A DNA stretch of 17,669 nt from Clostridiales bacterium (GTDB taxonomy: Bacteria; Bacillota; Clostridia; Saccharofermentanales; Saccharofermentanaceae): assembly GCA_017612755.1 (NCBI GenBank), contig JAGAFH010000230.1, positions 1-17,669 on the forward strand, read 5' to 3'. Position numbers and translations under genes: made by a program. This document shows, piece by piece, positions 1 through 8,803 of this stretch. How positions within the stretch are numbered: the stretch's first letter is position 1; each line of letters starts with the position of its first letter. Under the pieces are notes generated by a model, which did no database searches, was not told the DNA's origin, and was given only the letters and a program-made list of their open reading frames with translations.

Positions 1-402
1 ACAGTAGTCTGCGCAGGTAGTAAAAGGGATATTCCTGATCTTCAGCATAATGAATCCGCCGAGATAAGCTCCGATGATACCGCCATAGACGGCAAGTCCG
101 CCGGATCTTGTATCGAAGATCCTGGAAAGATCCTTGGAGTAGTAACTCCACTCGCAGAGAACATAATAGAGCCTTGCTCCTACGATGGCACAGGGGATCG
201 CAACTATCATGATGTCGTATATAAGATCCTGGGAAAACTTATTTGCTTTTGCATGCTTAAGTCCGAGACCGACACAGACGATCATCGCTATAGCAATGAT
301 CAGACCGTACCAGTATATCTCGATACTGCCTATCCTGAATGCTACCGGGCTTACATTGAAATGAAGGCCCAATCCGGGAAAACTGACTTCTACTCCGTCC
401 AT
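1..402 (-). CDS. lgt: Prolipoprotein diacylglyceryl transferase Lgt, N-terminal part (runs off the left edge)
   Basis: Lgt moves the diacylglyceryl group of phosphatidylglycerol onto the lipobox cysteine of prolipoproteins in the cytoplasmic membrane. I translated the minus strand by hand from ATG at 402; 134 codons are present and the frame stays open to base 1. Lgt hallmarks are IYWYGLIIAIAM (residues 29-40), GARLYYVL (75-82) and GGLAVYGGIIG (101-111), alternating with hydrophobic segments. Residue 106 is Tyr at the place where E. coli Lgt has His103. The start is supported by an AAGGAAG sequence about 11 bases upstream. It lies 34 bases after the ribF stop with no terminator visible between, so it is probably the distal gene of the core operon or has its own weak promoter. 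A second, divergent Lgt-like gene lies at 14365-15060. The C-terminal half, with the catalytic arginines, is outside the window. Confidence 0.93.
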   Translation of the reverse strand, partial: MDGVEVSFPGLGLHFNVSPVAFRIGSIEIYWYGLIIAIAMIVCVGLGLKHAKANKFSQDLIYDIMIVAIPCAIVGARLYYVLCEWSYYSKDLSRIFDTRSGGLAVYGGIIGAYLGGFIMLKIRNIPFTTCADYC

Positions 403-436
403 ATTTCTTTTCTTCCTTTTACCGTTAGATTAATAT

Positions 437-1378
437 TCAAGATATCATACCACTTTCGGTAAGATATGTCTTTGCCTGTATCTTGTTTTTGGAAACTTCA
501 CCGCAAAGCTCCTCTACACTGCCGAATGCCTTCTCCGGCCTTAAGAACTTAAGAAGCTCCACCCTGATGAAAGCTCCGTATATATCCTCGTCAAAATCAA
601 AGATATTGGTCTCCACCAGATCCGTGCCGGAATCTTCCACTGTAGGACGTCTTCCGATATTGGTCACACCGTAAAACGTTGTTTTACCCAGCATCACCCT
701 GGAAACATATACGCCTTTTGCGGCAACTATCTTGTTTTCGGGGATCTTCATGTTGACAGTAGGGAAACCTATCTGCCTTCCCAGCTTCTTTCCCTCGATG
801 ACAGTTCCTTCATAGAGGAAGGGCCTTCCGCCCGAAAACTCCATAAAGCGCTCCACGTCGCCCTTGAGGACCGCCTCTTTCATCCTGGTGGAGGAGATCT
901 TTATATCCTCCCCTTCCAGGCACTTTTCCTTAATTATCTTTACGGCTACGTCATTTTCGCTGCCCAGTCTCTTGAGAAGGTCCCTGTCCCCTTTGGCGCC
1001 TTTACCGAATCTGTAATCCTCACCGGAAAGGATGAGCTTTGCATTTACGTTTATCCTTAATATGTCATTAAAGAACTGTTCCGGCTCCAGATCCCTGATC
1101 CTGTCAAAATCGATGACCAGCATCTCGTCCACACCCATTTCAGATAAGATCTCCAGTCTTTCGTTCAGCGTGGTGAGGCAGACTCCGTCGTCCTTTGGAA
1201 AACCGGAAAACGTCTGGACCGTGGAGCGGAGACCGTTTGACTTGGCGAATTTCACCATCTTTCTGATTATGTCCTGATGGCCCAGATGCATGCCGTCAAA
1301 AAAACCGAGAGCCACCGCTCTTCCGTAGGGCATGAATTCCAGTGTATCGAGATGTACTTTAACCGTCTTTTCTATCAT
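437..1378 (-). CDS. ribF: Bifunctional riboflavin kinase / FAD synthetase RibF
   Basis: RibF phosphorylates riboflavin to FMN and then adenylylates FMN to FAD in the cytoplasm. The 313-residue length is typical. The N-terminal nucleotidyltransferase domain shows GFFDGMHLGHQ (25-35), the HxGH signature, and ISSTRMK (161-167), the family's ISSTxxR-like motif. The C-terminal kinase domain shows GRQIGFPTVNM (200-210), GVYVS (222-226), the TNIGRRPTV strand (239-247) and the catalytic glutamate region VETNIFDFDEDIYG (255-268). The start overlaps the truB stop by four bases (ATGA), so the two are translationally coupled. The position after truB is the standard Firmicutes arrangement. There is no FMN riboswitch because the gene is internal to the operon. 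No defects are seen. Confidence 0.97.
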   Translation of the reverse strand: MIEKTVKVHLDTLEFMPYGRAVALGFFDGMHLGHQDIIRKMVKFAKSNGLRSTVQTFSGFPKDDGVCLTTLNERLEILSEMGVDEMLVIDFDRIRDLEPEQFFNDILRINVNAKLILSGEDYRFGKGAKGDRDLLKRLGSENDVAVKIIKEKCLEGEDIKISSTRMKEAVLKGDVERFMEFSGGRPFLYEGTVIEGKKLGRQIGFPTVNMKIPENKIVAAKGVYVSRVMLGKTTFYGVTNIGRRPTVEDSGTDLVETNIFDFDEDIYGAFIRVELLKFLRPEKAFGSVEELCGEVSKNKIQAKTYLTESGMIS

Positions 1379-2292
1379 ACTCCTGCAAGCATCCTGTCTA
1401 TTCTCATTATGTCCCCGTCCCTTTTGAGAACGGCGGCAAGTTCTTCCTTATGATAAGCGGCATATAAGACACCTTCCCGGATACCTTCTGCCGCTCTTAT
1501 CTTCTTTCCCAGCTTCACGTCTTTAAACTCTTCAGCGGAAAGCTCTGTTCTTTCCATGGAGGATAAGGCTTCTTCCCTTTTCCTCAGAAAAGAGTAGTCC
1601 CCTTCTTCCACCATCTTTGATATCTGATCCTCAGTAAAGGAATCCTCCACACGGAATGGTCCGCAGGCAGTCCTTCTAAGAGCGATGGCATGGGCATGAA
1701 ATCCGGTCATCTCCCCGGCATCGTCGCACAGGACCCTGATGTAAGTTCCCTTGGAGCAGCAGACATCAAAGGTCACGTCTATCATCCCCTCGTTGATACC
1801 GATACTGTCGATAACAAGGGACATGATCTTTACGGGACAGGGCTTAAGCTCGATCTGCTGCCCTTCCCTGGCCAGTTCATAGGCCTTTCTTCCGCCGATC
1901 TTCTTGGCGGAATAGGAAGGGGGCATCTGTTCGGTGATCTTTGAAAGCTCCGAAAAAGCATCCCTTATGATCTTAAAATCCGAGGACTTAAGATCAGAAT
2001 ACTCCTCTTCAGAAAAGACCTTCCTGTCCGTGACCTGACCTTCACTGTCCATAGTGTCAGTACGAAGACCAAACCTGGCGGTGCACCTGTAGGATTTGTC
2101 ATAACCATCAGTATACCTGACCACCTTAAGGGCATCTCCCACGAAAACAGGAAGAAGTCCCGTGGCAAAAGGATCCAGCGTGCCGGAATGGCCCACTTTC
2201 TTCGTGCCGCACATCTTCTTGACGAAATTGTCGGAAGCCATGGAAGTGATCCCGGGCTTTTTATCCAGAAGGATTATCCCTGAAGGGGTCAT
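1375..2292 (-). CDS. truB: tRNA pseudouridine(55) synthase TruB
   Basis: TruB converts U55 in the T-loop of tRNAs to pseudouridine. The protein is 305 residues, normal for the family. It begins with GIILLDKKPGITS (5-17), the conserved first strand-loop, and then KVGHSGTLDPFATGLLPV (32-49), which holds the catalytic Asp40 in GTLDP. The later SYSAKKIGGRKAYELAREG segment is the conserved region around the second RNA-contacting loop, and CSKGTYIRVLCDD is the family's GTYIR motif. The last 70 or so residues form a PUA-like tail. The start codon overlaps the nrnA stop by four bases (ATGA) and the stop overlaps ribF in the same way, so all three are probably translated from one message by coupling. 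Confidence 0.97.
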   Translation of the reverse strand: MTPSGIILLDKKPGITSMASDNFVKKMCGTKKVGHSGTLDPFATGLLPVFVGDALKVVRYTDGYDKSYRCTARFGLRTDTMDSEGQVTDRKVFSEEEYSDLKSSDFKIIRDAFSELSKITEQMPPSYSAKKIGGRKAYELAREGQQIELKPCPVKIMSLVIDSIGINEGMIDVTFDVCCSKGTYIRVLCDDAGEMTGFHAHAIALRRTACGPFRVEDSFTEDQISKMVEEGDYSFLRKREEALSSMERTELSAEEFKDVKLGKKIRAAEGIREGVLYAAYHKEELAAVLKRDGDIMRIDRMLAGV

Positions 2293-3335
2293 AACATAGT
2301 CTCCGCCCTGTCGAGGATCTGTTTAGCGATATCGTTGATATTACCGTTCTCTATAGTAAATCCGGAAGCCCTCTTGTGGCCTCCTCCGTTAAACTCTCCG
2401 GCAAAAGCGGAACAGTCGAAACTGCTCTTGGACCTGAGGTTTCCTCTGATCTTGCCGTCCTCCGTCTCCCTTAAGACAACAGCCAGTTCGACCCCGTTGA
2501 TGTCACGGAGCCTGGAGACTACATCAGCGATATCATCATCTCCCGCATCATACTTTAAGAACATGTCACGGGTAACTACCGACATAGCCATCTTCCCGCC
2601 GAAATGAAGCTCTGCGCCTACGCAAGCAGCATTGGAAAGATAAAACTCCGGTATCTTCTTCCTGTCGAAAAGGTTATAGCAGACTTCGGAGATATCTCCT
2701 CCCAGCTTCATGAGCTCACCGGCAACTGCCAGGGTCTCGGGTCTGGTATTCGAGTATGTAAATCTTCCCGTATCTGTCACCACTCCCGCCATGATACATC
2801 TGGCAGCTTTAGTGTCGATGATCTGGTCCACGGGGACCTTTAGCATTTCTGCTACGGCAAGGCCCATGTGATAGACCATCTCACAGGCTGATGCGGACTT
2901 GGGCATGATCCACTTAAGGTCCGTGGCAAGTTCCGTGATCTCATGATGGTCTATTGTTATGGAATCGGGGAACATCTCATAGAGAGCTCCGCAGCATCCC
3001 ATCCTGCTTCCTTCCGTACAGTCTACCGAGATGGCGGCAGAATATTTCTTTCCGCCGGGGAATACTTCTTTCTCATCCCCTTCCGGGTAGAAGAGCATAT
3101 CCTCCACATCGAGAAACCCCATGGAAAACGGAAGAGGTTCGGGCATGGCCATATAAGCCGTGACGCCGAGCCTTCTGAGTATCTGGGCAACAGCGCATCC
3201 GGATCCTACGCAGTCACCGTCAACGCTCTTATGGATGAAGACCAGGACCGATCCGTCATTTTCTTTCATCGAAGATGCCAGATCAAGGATATTCCCGGCA
3301 GTCCTGTAAGCGCCTTCCTCATAGATCTCATTCAT
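2289..3335 (-). CDS. nrnA: DHH/DHHA1 phosphoesterase, NrnA-type oligoribonuclease / pAp phosphatase
   Basis: NrnA-type proteins degrade nano-RNA (2-5 nt) from the ends and dephosphorylate 3'-phosphoadenosine 5'-phosphate. The 348-residue protein shows the DHH metal motifs in order: HKSVDGDCVGS (35-45), ISVDCTEGSR (102-111), TIDHHEI (127-133) and GVVTDTGRFTYSNT (184-197). The C-terminal DHHA1 domain carries FNGGGHKRASGF (315-326). The frame is open up to 3431, but I chose ATG at 3335 because a GGGGAG ribosome binding site precedes it at proper spacing, it lies just past the rbfA stop, and the extra 32 residues are unlike the family. The gene sits between rbfA and truB as in other Firmicutes. 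The exact substrate preference cannot be read from sequence. Confidence 0.93.
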   Translation of the reverse strand: MNEIYEEGAYRTAGNILDLASSMKENDGSVLVFIHKSVDGDCVGSGCAVAQILRRLGVTAYMAMPEPLPFSMGFLDVEDMLFYPEGDEKEVFPGGKKYSAAISVDCTEGSRMGCCGALYEMFPDSITIDHHEITELATDLKWIMPKSASACEMVYHMGLAVAEMLKVPVDQIIDTKAARCIMAGVVTDTGRFTYSNTRPETLAVAGELMKLGGDISEVCYNLFDRKKIPEFYLSNAACVGAELHFGGKMAMSVVTRDMFLKYDAGDDDIADVVSRLRDINGVELAVVLRETEDGKIRGNLRSKSSFDCSAFAGEFNGGGHKRASGFTIENGNINDIAKQILDRAETML

Positions 3336-3339
3336 AGAT

Positions 3340-3729
3340 TTACTCCCCGTCCGCTGATCCGGACTTATCGCGAAGCTCTTTATCTCTTGCGATGGTGCTG
3401 TCGATGAGGGCATCCATCCTGGCAGCTTCATCCAGAGTGTTGTCGAGAGCGAAGTGAAGCTCAGGGGCGACCCTGAGGTTTATCTTCTTACACATCTCGG
3501 TCCTGATAAAACCTTTTGCATGCTCGATGGCCTTGAGACATTCATCCTTCTGGTGTTCGTCACCGAAAACGGAGATATCGACATTTGCATGGGTCAGGTC
3601 AGATGACATCTTTACTCCCGTGACGGAAGTGAGCAAAGGGATCCTGGGATCCTTTACCTTGTTGAGGATGATATCCGAAAGGACTTTCTGCATCTCGTCT
3701 CCGACGATCTGTGCTCTGTTTCTTCTCAT
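3340..3729 (-). CDS. rbfA: Ribosome-binding factor A (30S maturation)
   Basis: RbfA binds the immature 30S subunit and helps the 5' end of 16S rRNA mature; it is also a cold-adaptation factor. The 129-residue protein is a single KH-like domain. It opens with RRNRAQIVGDEMQKVLSDII, the usual first helix, then KVKDPRIPLLTSVTGVKMSSD, the DPRI motif and strand, and later APELHFALDNTLDEAARMD, the P-x-L-x-F-x-x-D region near the C-terminus. The ATG at 3729 follows the infB stop by 15 bases and has an AAGGAAGG ribosome binding site inside that gap. It lies between infB and nrnA, as in B. subtilis. The short acidic, serine-rich tail after about residue 115 is not conserved in the family. Confidence 0.96.
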   Translation of the reverse strand: MRRNRAQIVGDEMQKVLSDIILNKVKDPRIPLLTSVTGVKMSSDLTHANVDISVFGDEHQKDECLKAIEHAKGFIRTEMCKKINLRVAPELHFALDNTLDEAARMDALIDSTIARDKELRDKSGSADGE

Positions 3730-3744
3730 CTTACTGCCTTCCTT

Positions 3745-6468
3745 TTAGTCCCGGGCAACCTCACGGTTCTCGAATGCCTCGATGATATCGCCGATCTTGA
3801 TATCGTTATAGTTGGCGATGGAAAGACCGCACTCGTATCCTTCCTTGACCTCCTTAACGGCATCCTTCATCCTCTGAAGTGAACCAAGCTGGCCCGTATA
3901 GATAACGATGTCGTCACGCAGGACGCGGACACCGCAGTTTCTTGTGATCCTTCCGTCCTTGACATAAGCGCCTCCGATGGTACCTACGCCGCTGACCTTG
4001 AAGATCTCGCGGATCTCCACATGGCCGAGGACGACTTCCTCATATGTAGGAGCCAGCATACCCTTCATGGCAGACTCGATATCCTCGATGGCGTTATAGA
4101 TTACGCTGTAGAGTCTGATATCTACTCCTACTTCCTTTGCCTTCTCAGTTATGAGGGCGTTAGGTCTTACGTTGAATCCGATGATGATGGCGTTGGATAC
4201 GTCAGCCAGCATGATATCAGACTCGTTGATGGCACCCGTAGCGCCGTGGATGACCTTTACCCTTACCTCGTCGTTGGAAAGCTTCTCAACAGACTGGGTG
4301 ACAGCTTCCACGGAACCCTGAACGTCAGCCTTAACGATGATGTTAAGATCCTTAACGTCTCCGGCTGCAAGAGCGGCAGCCAGGTTCTCAAGGTTTCTGG
4401 CGGAGCTCTTTCTCATGTGCTCCTCACGCTGCTTGATCCTTCTCTTTTCGACAAGATGTCTTGCTACCTTATCATCCGTAACGGCATAGAGGGTCTCACC
4501 TGCCTCGGGTACTTCGGGAAGACCTAAGATCTCCACAGGAACGGAAGGTCCTGCCTTCTTGATATCTTTACCCTTGTCGTCATACATGGCCCTGACATTA
4601 CCGATCATGGCGCCGCAGACTACAGTATCACCCTGCTTGAGGGTACCTCTCTGTACCAGTACTGTGGCAACGGGACCTCTTGCCTTGTCGAGCTTAGCCT
4701 CGATAACGGCACCCTTTGCCTGCTTCTTGGGATCAGCCTTGAGCTCAAGAACGTCAGCCACCAGGAGAACGTTCTCAAGAAGGTCGTCGATACCGATGCC
4801 CTGCTTGGCTGAAACGGGGACCATGATAGTGGATCCGCCCCACTCCTCGGGGATCAGTTCGTAATTTGTAAGTTCCTGCTTTACCTTGTCGGGATTAGCA
4901 CCGGGCTTATCTATCTTGTTGATGGCAACGATGACCTCGGTACCTGCAGCCTTTGCGTGGTTGATGGACTCGATGGTCTGGGGCATTACGCCGTCATCGG
5001 CAGCAACCACCAGGATAGCGATATCCGTTACGTCGGCACCTCTTGCTCTCATGGTGGTGAAAGCTTCGTGACCGGGAGTATCAAGGAATGTGATCTGTCT
5101 TCCCTTGACCCTTACGGTGTAAGCACCGATGTGCTGTGTGATACCGCCGGACTCTCCTGCTACTACAGATGTGGATCTGATCTTATCCAGAAGGGATGTC
5201 TTACCATGGTCAACGTGACCCATGACAACGACAACAGGGGGACGCTCTTCCATTGTCTCGGAGTTCTCATCATCCTCATCGAAAAGGATATCTTCCTCCG
5301 TGACCTCCTCAAGGAGAGTAGCGTTGATACCAAATGCATCAGCGAGAAGACATGCAGTATCAAAATCCAGTTCCTGGTTGATGGTGGCAAGGACGCCCAG
5401 CTTCATGAGCTCCTTGATAACGTCGGAACTCTTCTTTCCGATTCCTTCTGCAAAATCCTTTACGGTGATGAAGGGCGGGATCTGGATATCAGTTATGACC
5501 TGCTCCACTACAGGGGCATTGGTCATGCCGCTCTTCTTCTTTTTCTTTCTTCCGTAAGAATAATCATCATATTCACCGTCTTCGCCGATCCTTCCGCTGA
5601 ACTGTGAATTCTTATTCTTAAGTCTCTTGTCTGTCGAACTCTGGCCTCTGTTCTCGCGCTTGCTCTGCTCGTCGTTGTGACGCTTCTCCATCGCATTTCT
5701 CTCTGCGAAGTTGGCGCGGTTCTTTCTGACCTCATCAACAGGACCTTCCTCCTTGGGCTTTGATGCCTTTCTGGGAGCGGGACGTCTTACATCATCCTCA
5801 TCCTTATCCTTGGGAGGGAATCCACCGCCCTGGAAAGAGCCTCTTCCGCCGCCGGAAGGACGCTGTCCGCCTCTGTTCATGGAACCCTGGGGACCCTTCT
5901 GGTATCTGCCGCCCCTGTTATCGCTGATAACGGTAGAGCTTCTGACAGTACCGGGCATGGCTACGACTGCAGAAGAGATCTTCTTCTTGTCAATGGCAGG
6001 TTCCTTTGCGGGAGCGGGCGCCTTTGCCTCCTCCTTGACAGGAGCGGGAGCAGCTTCTTCTTTTACGGGCTCCTCCTTTACAGGAGCAGGTGCTTCGGCA
6101 GGCTTCTCCTCTTCCTTGGCAGCAGCCTTCTTAGACGTTGTCTTTTTCTTCTTTTCTTCAGCAGGCTTTTCGGCGGGCTCTTCAGCCTTCTCCTTCTTCT
6201 CTGCCTTAGGCTTGGCAGGAGCTTTCTCCTTCCTGGCAGCAGGCTTCTTCTCCTCAACGGCAGGTGCCTCGGGAGCCTTAACTGCAGCTTCAGGTGCGGG
6301 AGCAGCTGCTTCAGGAGCCTTTACGGCAGCCTCTTCCTTGGCAGCTTCAGCGGGCTTTGCCGCATCCGGGTTGTCTGCTTTCTTGTGTACCCTCCTGACA
6401 CGAAGGGATTTATTACCGGATACGCCGGTCATACTTATCTGTGGTTTGTTGTTTTCTTTTTCACTCAT
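3745..6468 (-). CDS. infB: Translation initiation factor IF-2
   Basis: IF-2 is the GTPase that places initiator fMet-tRNA on the 30S subunit and promotes 50S joining. At 907 residues it has a long N-terminal extension. Residues of about 25-165 are dominated by Ala, Pro, Lys and Glu repeats; residues of about 180-235 are Gly/Arg-rich; the IF2-N domain follows ([20 protein letters not shown], about 335-355). The G domain carries GHVDHGKT (417-424), [22 protein letters not shown] and SAKQG, all intact. Domains II to IV follow, ending with the fMet-tRNA-binding C2 domain. The TAATG start overlaps the ylxQ stop by one base. The biased extension creates long spurious open frames on the opposite strand. 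Nothing suggests an internal break. Confidence 0.98.
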   Translation of the reverse strand: MSEKENNKPQISMTGVSGNKSLRVRRVHKKADNPDAAKPAEAAKEEAAVKAPEAAAPAPEAAVKAPEAPAVEEKKPAARKEKAPAKPKAEKKEKAEEPAEKPAEEKKKKTTSKKAAAKEEEKPAEAPAPVKEEPVKEEAAPAPVKEEAKAPAPAKEPAIDKKKISSAVVAMPGTVRSSTVISDNRGGRYQKGPQGSMNRGGQRPSGGGRGSFQGGGFPPKDKDEDDVRRPAPRKASKPKEEGPVDEVRKNRANFAERNAMEKRHNDEQSKRENRGQSSTDKRLKNKNSQFSGRIGEDGEYDDYSYGRKKKKKSGMTNAPVVEQVITDIQIPPFITVKDFAEGIGKKSSDVIKELMKLGVLATINQELDFDTACLLADAFGINATLLEEVTEEDILFDEDDENSETMEERPPVVVVMGHVDHGKTSLLDKIRSTSVVAGESGGITQHIGAYTVRVKGRQITFLDTPGHEAFTTMRARGADVTDIAILVVAADDGVMPQTIESINHAKAAGTEVIVAINKIDKPGANPDKVKQELTNYELIPEEWGGSTIMVPVSAKQGIGIDDLLENVLLVADVLELKADPKKQAKGAVIEAKLDKARGPVATVLVQRGTLKQGDTVVCGAMIGNVRAMYDDKGKDIKKAGPSVPVEILGLPEVPEAGETLYAVTDDKVARHLVEKRRIKQREEHMRKSSARNLENLAAALAAGDVKDLNIIVKADVQGSVEAVTQSVEKLSNDEVRVKVIHGATGAINESDIMLADVSNAIIIGFNVRPNALITEKAKEVGVDIRLYSVIYNAIEDIESAMKGMLAPTYEEVVLGHVEIREIFKVSGVGTIGGAYVKDGRITRNCGVRVLRDDIVIYTGQLGSLQRMKDAVKEVKEGYECGLSIANYNDIKIGDIIEAFENREVARD

Positions 6469-6809
6469 TATTTATCGTCCTCCGTCTCGTCGTATTCACT
6501 CAGCATCTTGTCCAACTTATCTGCGAAACCGTCATCCGTGATGGCTATCAGCGCTCTGTCGGGTTTTCCTATGGCTCTTCCCAGTTCAAATGATGATCCG
6601 AAGCTGTAAGCATATATATCATCTCTTCCGCTTCTCTCTATCATCTCCGTCAGCTTCTTTAAGGTGTTGGAAGAGATGTCTTTCGAGATGATGATCATCT
6701 TCGCCTTCCCTCCCAGAACAGCCTTGGTGCAGCCGTCGAATCCTGATTCGAGCCTTCCTGCCCTCATGGCCAGTCCGATGATCTTAAGGATGTCATTCTT
6801 CCCCGTCAT
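6468..6809 (-). CDS. ylxQ: L7Ae/L30e-family RNA-binding protein (YlxQ type)
   Basis: This is a small protein of the L7Ae/L30e/S12e/Gadd45 fold, related to proteins that bind kink-turn RNA; the cellular role of the YlxQ branch is poorly defined. The 113-residue protein contains [19 protein letters not shown] (9-27), the family's early glycine-rich helix-turn, then [16 protein letters not shown], the central strand and helix, and [15 protein letters not shown] near the end. The frame is open back to 6860, but ATG at 6809 is chosen because the family starts just before the first helix and a GGAAAGG sequence lies nine bases upstream. With this start it overlaps ylxR by 17 bases. The stop shares one base with the infB start. 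A kink-turn partner is not evident in this window. Confidence 0.9.
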   Translation of the reverse strand: MTGKNDILKIIGLAMRAGRLESGFDGCTKAVLGGKAKMIIISKDISSNTLKKLTEMIERSGRDDIYAYSFGSSFELGRAIGKPDRALIAITDDGFADKLDKMLSEYDETEDDK

Positions 6810-7089
6810 CGCCACCGGCCTTTCCGCAGAGCTCCAGGATCTCAGCAGCCAGCTTTTCAAGATCGTCCTTATCGATCCCGGTCTTCAGACCTTTGGCAAG
6901 CCTTCTGGCCTTGAGCTCCGCCATAATGCATTCTTTGTCCCGGCACAGATATGCGCCTCTTCCGGAAGCCTTGCCGGTAGGATCGTACTTAACGTTACCA
7001 TCCTGGTCCGAGACTATCCTCAGAAGGTCTTTCTTATCTCTTCTGGTCCTGCAGGACACGCACATCCTCTGCGGTTTCTTCTTCATCAT
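6793..7089 (-). CDS. ylxR: YlxR / RnpM family RNA-binding protein (DUF448)
   Basis: The YlxR fold binds RNA; in B. subtilis the protein has been described as a modulator of RNase P (RnpM). The 98-residue protein shows the family pattern: QRMCVSCRTRRDKKDLLRIV near the N-terminus, then YDPTGKASGRGAYLCRDKEC with the conserved GRGAYLC strand and paired cysteines, then a helical, lysine-rich C-terminus ending in an acidic tail. Two ATG codons occur in a row; the first at 7089 is 11 bases from a GAGGAAG ribosome binding site that lies inside the end of nusA, and the second three bases later is possible. It follows nusA by three bases. The link to the neighbours fits the conserved nusA-ylxR-ylxQ-infB block. 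Confidence 0.95.
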   Translation of the reverse strand: MMKKKPQRMCVSCRTRRDKKDLLRIVSDQDGNVKYDPTGKASGRGAYLCRDKECIMAELKARRLAKGLKTGIDKDDLEKLAAEILELCGKAGGDDGEE

Positions 7090-7092
7090 GGA

Positions 7093-8238
7093 TCAGTTGT
7101 CTTCCTCTACTACAGTGAACTTGTCGAGCATAGCCTGTGCAGATTCGCTTGCTTCTTCGGATTCTCTCTTGATGTCGATCCTGAAGCCTGTGAGCCTTGC
7201 TGCAAGTCTGACGTTCTGTCCGCTTCTTCCGATAGCCAGGGAGAACTGGGTATCAGGTACTACTACCTTTGCGTATCTCTCCACGGAACCGTCTTCCTTA
7301 GTTGTGATCTCTGTGTCTACCCTGATGGCCTTGGCAGGCTGGAGGGCCTCACTGATGAACAGGGCGGGATCCTCGTTCCAGTCAACGATGTCGATCTTCT
7401 CGCCGTTGAGCTCGTTCATGATCTCCTGGACACGCTGGCCTCTCTGGCCTACGCATGCGCCCTTTGCATCGATGTTCTCGTCTCTGGAGTAAACGGCAAC
7501 CTTGGATCTGGAGCCGGGCTCCCTTGATACGGACTTGATGATGACCTCGCCAGTCTTGATCTCGGGGATCTCAAGCTCAAAGAGCTTCTTGACCAACTCG
7601 TTGTCTGTTCTTGAAAGGATGATGGAAGGTCTTCCGTTCTTCTCATCTACTCCGCAGACAAGGAACTTCATCTGCTTGCCGTACTCATAATTCTCGTTTC
7701 TGATCTGGCCCTCTCTGGGAAGGACAGCCTCAGCTCTGTCGATGTCTACGAAAACATCCCTTGAATCCTTCTTGAGGATGGTACCTGTAGCCAGCTCGTT
7801 CTGCTTATTTGTAAACTCGCTCTCGATCCTTCTGAACTCAGCCTCACGTACTCTCTGGGAGATAGCGCTCTTAGCGGCTGTAGCAGCAAGACGGCCAAGC
7901 TTATCAACTTCGATACCGATCTCGATCTCGTCACCAAGCTCGATGTCGCTGTCCATTCCCTTTGCATCGGCAAGGGAGATCTGGTTGTCCTCATCGTCGA
8001 CTTCCTCTACGACCTCAACAAGCTTATATACGAAGATCTCTCCGGTCTCACGGTCGATCTCTGCATTTACCTGGTCGATCTTTGCTCCGCCGAACTCTCT
8101 CTTGAAGGCTGTAACGATACCTTCCTCAACTGCTCTTATGAGCTCTTCTTCGTCTATACCTCTTTCCTTTGCGAGCATCTTGATAGCGTCGATAACGTTA
8201 TCTCTCTGCTCCTCGGGCTGTTCTTTCTTCTTTGCCAT
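7093..8238 (-). CDS. nusA: Transcription termination/antitermination factor NusA
   Basis: NusA binds RNA polymerase and nascent RNA, controlling pausing, hairpin-dependent termination and antitermination. The 381-residue protein has the N-terminal polymerase-binding domain (RGIDEEELIRAVEEGIVTAF, about 30-49), an S1 domain starting near residue 130 (GTILKKDSRDVFVDI), KH1 with GACVGQRGQRVQEIMNELNG, and KH2 with FSLAIGRSGQNVRLAARLTG, the usual GxxG loops. There is no C-terminal acidic AR1/AR2 extension of the proteobacterial type, which is normal for Firmicutes. The start at 8238 has a GGAGGT ribosome binding site eight bases upstream and follows rimP by 18 bases. In B. subtilis NusA has been reported to limit its own operon through a leader terminator; the terminator at 8740-8771 makes that plausible here. 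Confidence 0.98.
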   Translation of the reverse strand: MAKKKEQPEEQRDNVIDAIKMLAKERGIDEEELIRAVEEGIVTAFKREFGGAKIDQVNAEIDRETGEIFVYKLVEVVEEVDDEDNQISLADAKGMDSDIELGDEIEIGIEVDKLGRLAATAAKSAISQRVREAEFRRIESEFTNKQNELATGTILKKDSRDVFVDIDRAEAVLPREGQIRNENYEYGKQMKFLVCGVDEKNGRPSIILSRTDNELVKKLFELEIPEIKTGEVIIKSVSREPGSRSKVAVYSRDENIDAKGACVGQRGQRVQEIMNELNGEKIDIVDWNEDPALFISEALQPAKAIRVDTEITTKEDGSVERYAKVVVPDTQFSLAIGRSGQNVRLAARLTGFRIDIKRESEEASESAQAMLDKFTVVEEDN

Positions 8239-8256
8239 TTTATTTACCTCCGTTAA

Positions 8257-8721
8257 TTAAAAATCAATGTGTCTGACGGCCTTGGAAATATCCTTGTATA
8301 AGATCTCCTGCTTTTCGCCGTCCTCTGTCTGAAGGATCACCTTTTCTTCATCGCTTCCGAAGATGATCCCGGTTACGTTCTTTGTTCCATTCTGCTCCCT
8401 GAAAAGGCTGACATCCAGTACTTCGCCTTCATACCTTCTGTAGTCAGCAGGGTCCGAGAGAGGTCTCGTAAGTCCCGGAGACGATACTTCAAAATAATCG
8501 GCGTCGTGGGAAAGCTTCTCGTCAAGGATCGGATCGATGGTCCTGGAGAAGTTCTCGCAGTCATCGATGCCAAGCCCGCCCTTCTTGTCGATGAAGAGCC
8601 TCAGGAAAAGGCTCTGCCCTTCCTTTTTGTACTCGGCGTCAACAAGATCAAGCCCCATTTCACGGGCCACCGGCTCAGCGATATCAAAAGCCGCCTGGGC
8701 GATCTTCGATCTTTTTGCCAT
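8257..8721 (-). CDS. rimP: Ribosome maturation factor RimP, first gene of the core operon
   Basis: RimP assists assembly of the 30S subunit. The 154-residue protein shows the family layout: an N-terminal alpha/beta domain with PVAREMGLDLVDAEYKKEGQ (17-36), LFLRLFIDKKGGLGIDDC, the strand-turn before the conserved aspartate, and VSSPGLTRPLSDP, the highly conserved SSPGLdRPL motif. A C-terminal SH3-like barrel follows (VTGIIFGSDEEKVILQTEDG). ATG at 8721 has an AAAGGAG ribosome binding site about seven bases upstream. It is the first gene of the operon; its short leader carries the intrinsic terminator listed separately, so distal expression depends on readthrough of that site. Confidence 0.97.
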   Translation of the reverse strand: MAKRSKIAQAAFDIAEPVAREMGLDLVDAEYKKEGQSLFLRLFIDKKGGLGIDDCENFSRTIDPILDEKLSHDADYFEVSSPGLTRPLSDPADYRRYEGEVLDVSLFREQNGTKNVTGIIFGSDEEKVILQTEDGEKQEILYKDISKAVRHIDF

Positions 8722-8739
8722 TCAAAGCTCCTTTCTCTA

Positions 8740-8771
8740 AAAACAAAAAACGAACTTCGCATCGAAGTCCG
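8740..8771 (-). terminator. Intrinsic terminator in the rimP leader (candidate attenuator)
   Basis: Read on the minus strand, CGGACTTCG (8771-8763) pairs with CGAAGTTCG (8759-8751) around a three-base loop, with one G-U wobble. The U-tract TTTTTTGTTTTT follows at once (8750-8739). It lies between the predicted promoter and the rimP start codon, with no gene upstream on this strand for it to terminate. It is therefore best read as an attenuator of the core operon. Confidence 0.8.
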
Positions 8772-8789
8772 TTTACTTGAAAAAGTAAA
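8772..8789 (-). promoter_or_regulatory. Small AT-rich hairpin preceding the rimP leader terminator
   Basis: TTTACTT (8772-8778) and AAGTAAA (8783-8789) are perfect inverted repeats around a four-base loop. The hairpin directly abuts the terminator stem, so the leader transcript would be almost wholly two back-to-back hairpins. Pairing is seen in the sequence; a regulatory role is inference. Confidence 0.4.
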
Positions 8790-8803
8790 ATAAGAACATA
8801 AGA

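Noticed and set aside
2943..3407. 154-codon plus-strand frame opposite nrnA/rbfA
   Set aside because: It lies wholly over well-supported minus-strand genes, and its translation has no recognisable domain.
3336..3431. Upstream extension of nrnA to 3431
   Set aside because: The extra 32 residues overlap rbfA, do not resemble the family, and the internal ATG at 3335 has a good ribosome binding site.
5711..6541. Long open frame (276 codons) on the plus strand opposite the infB N-terminal region
   Set aside because: It is the antisense image of the Ala/Pro/Lys/Glu-rich IF-2 extension, has no ribosome binding site or homology, and its composition follows from the repeat on the other strand.
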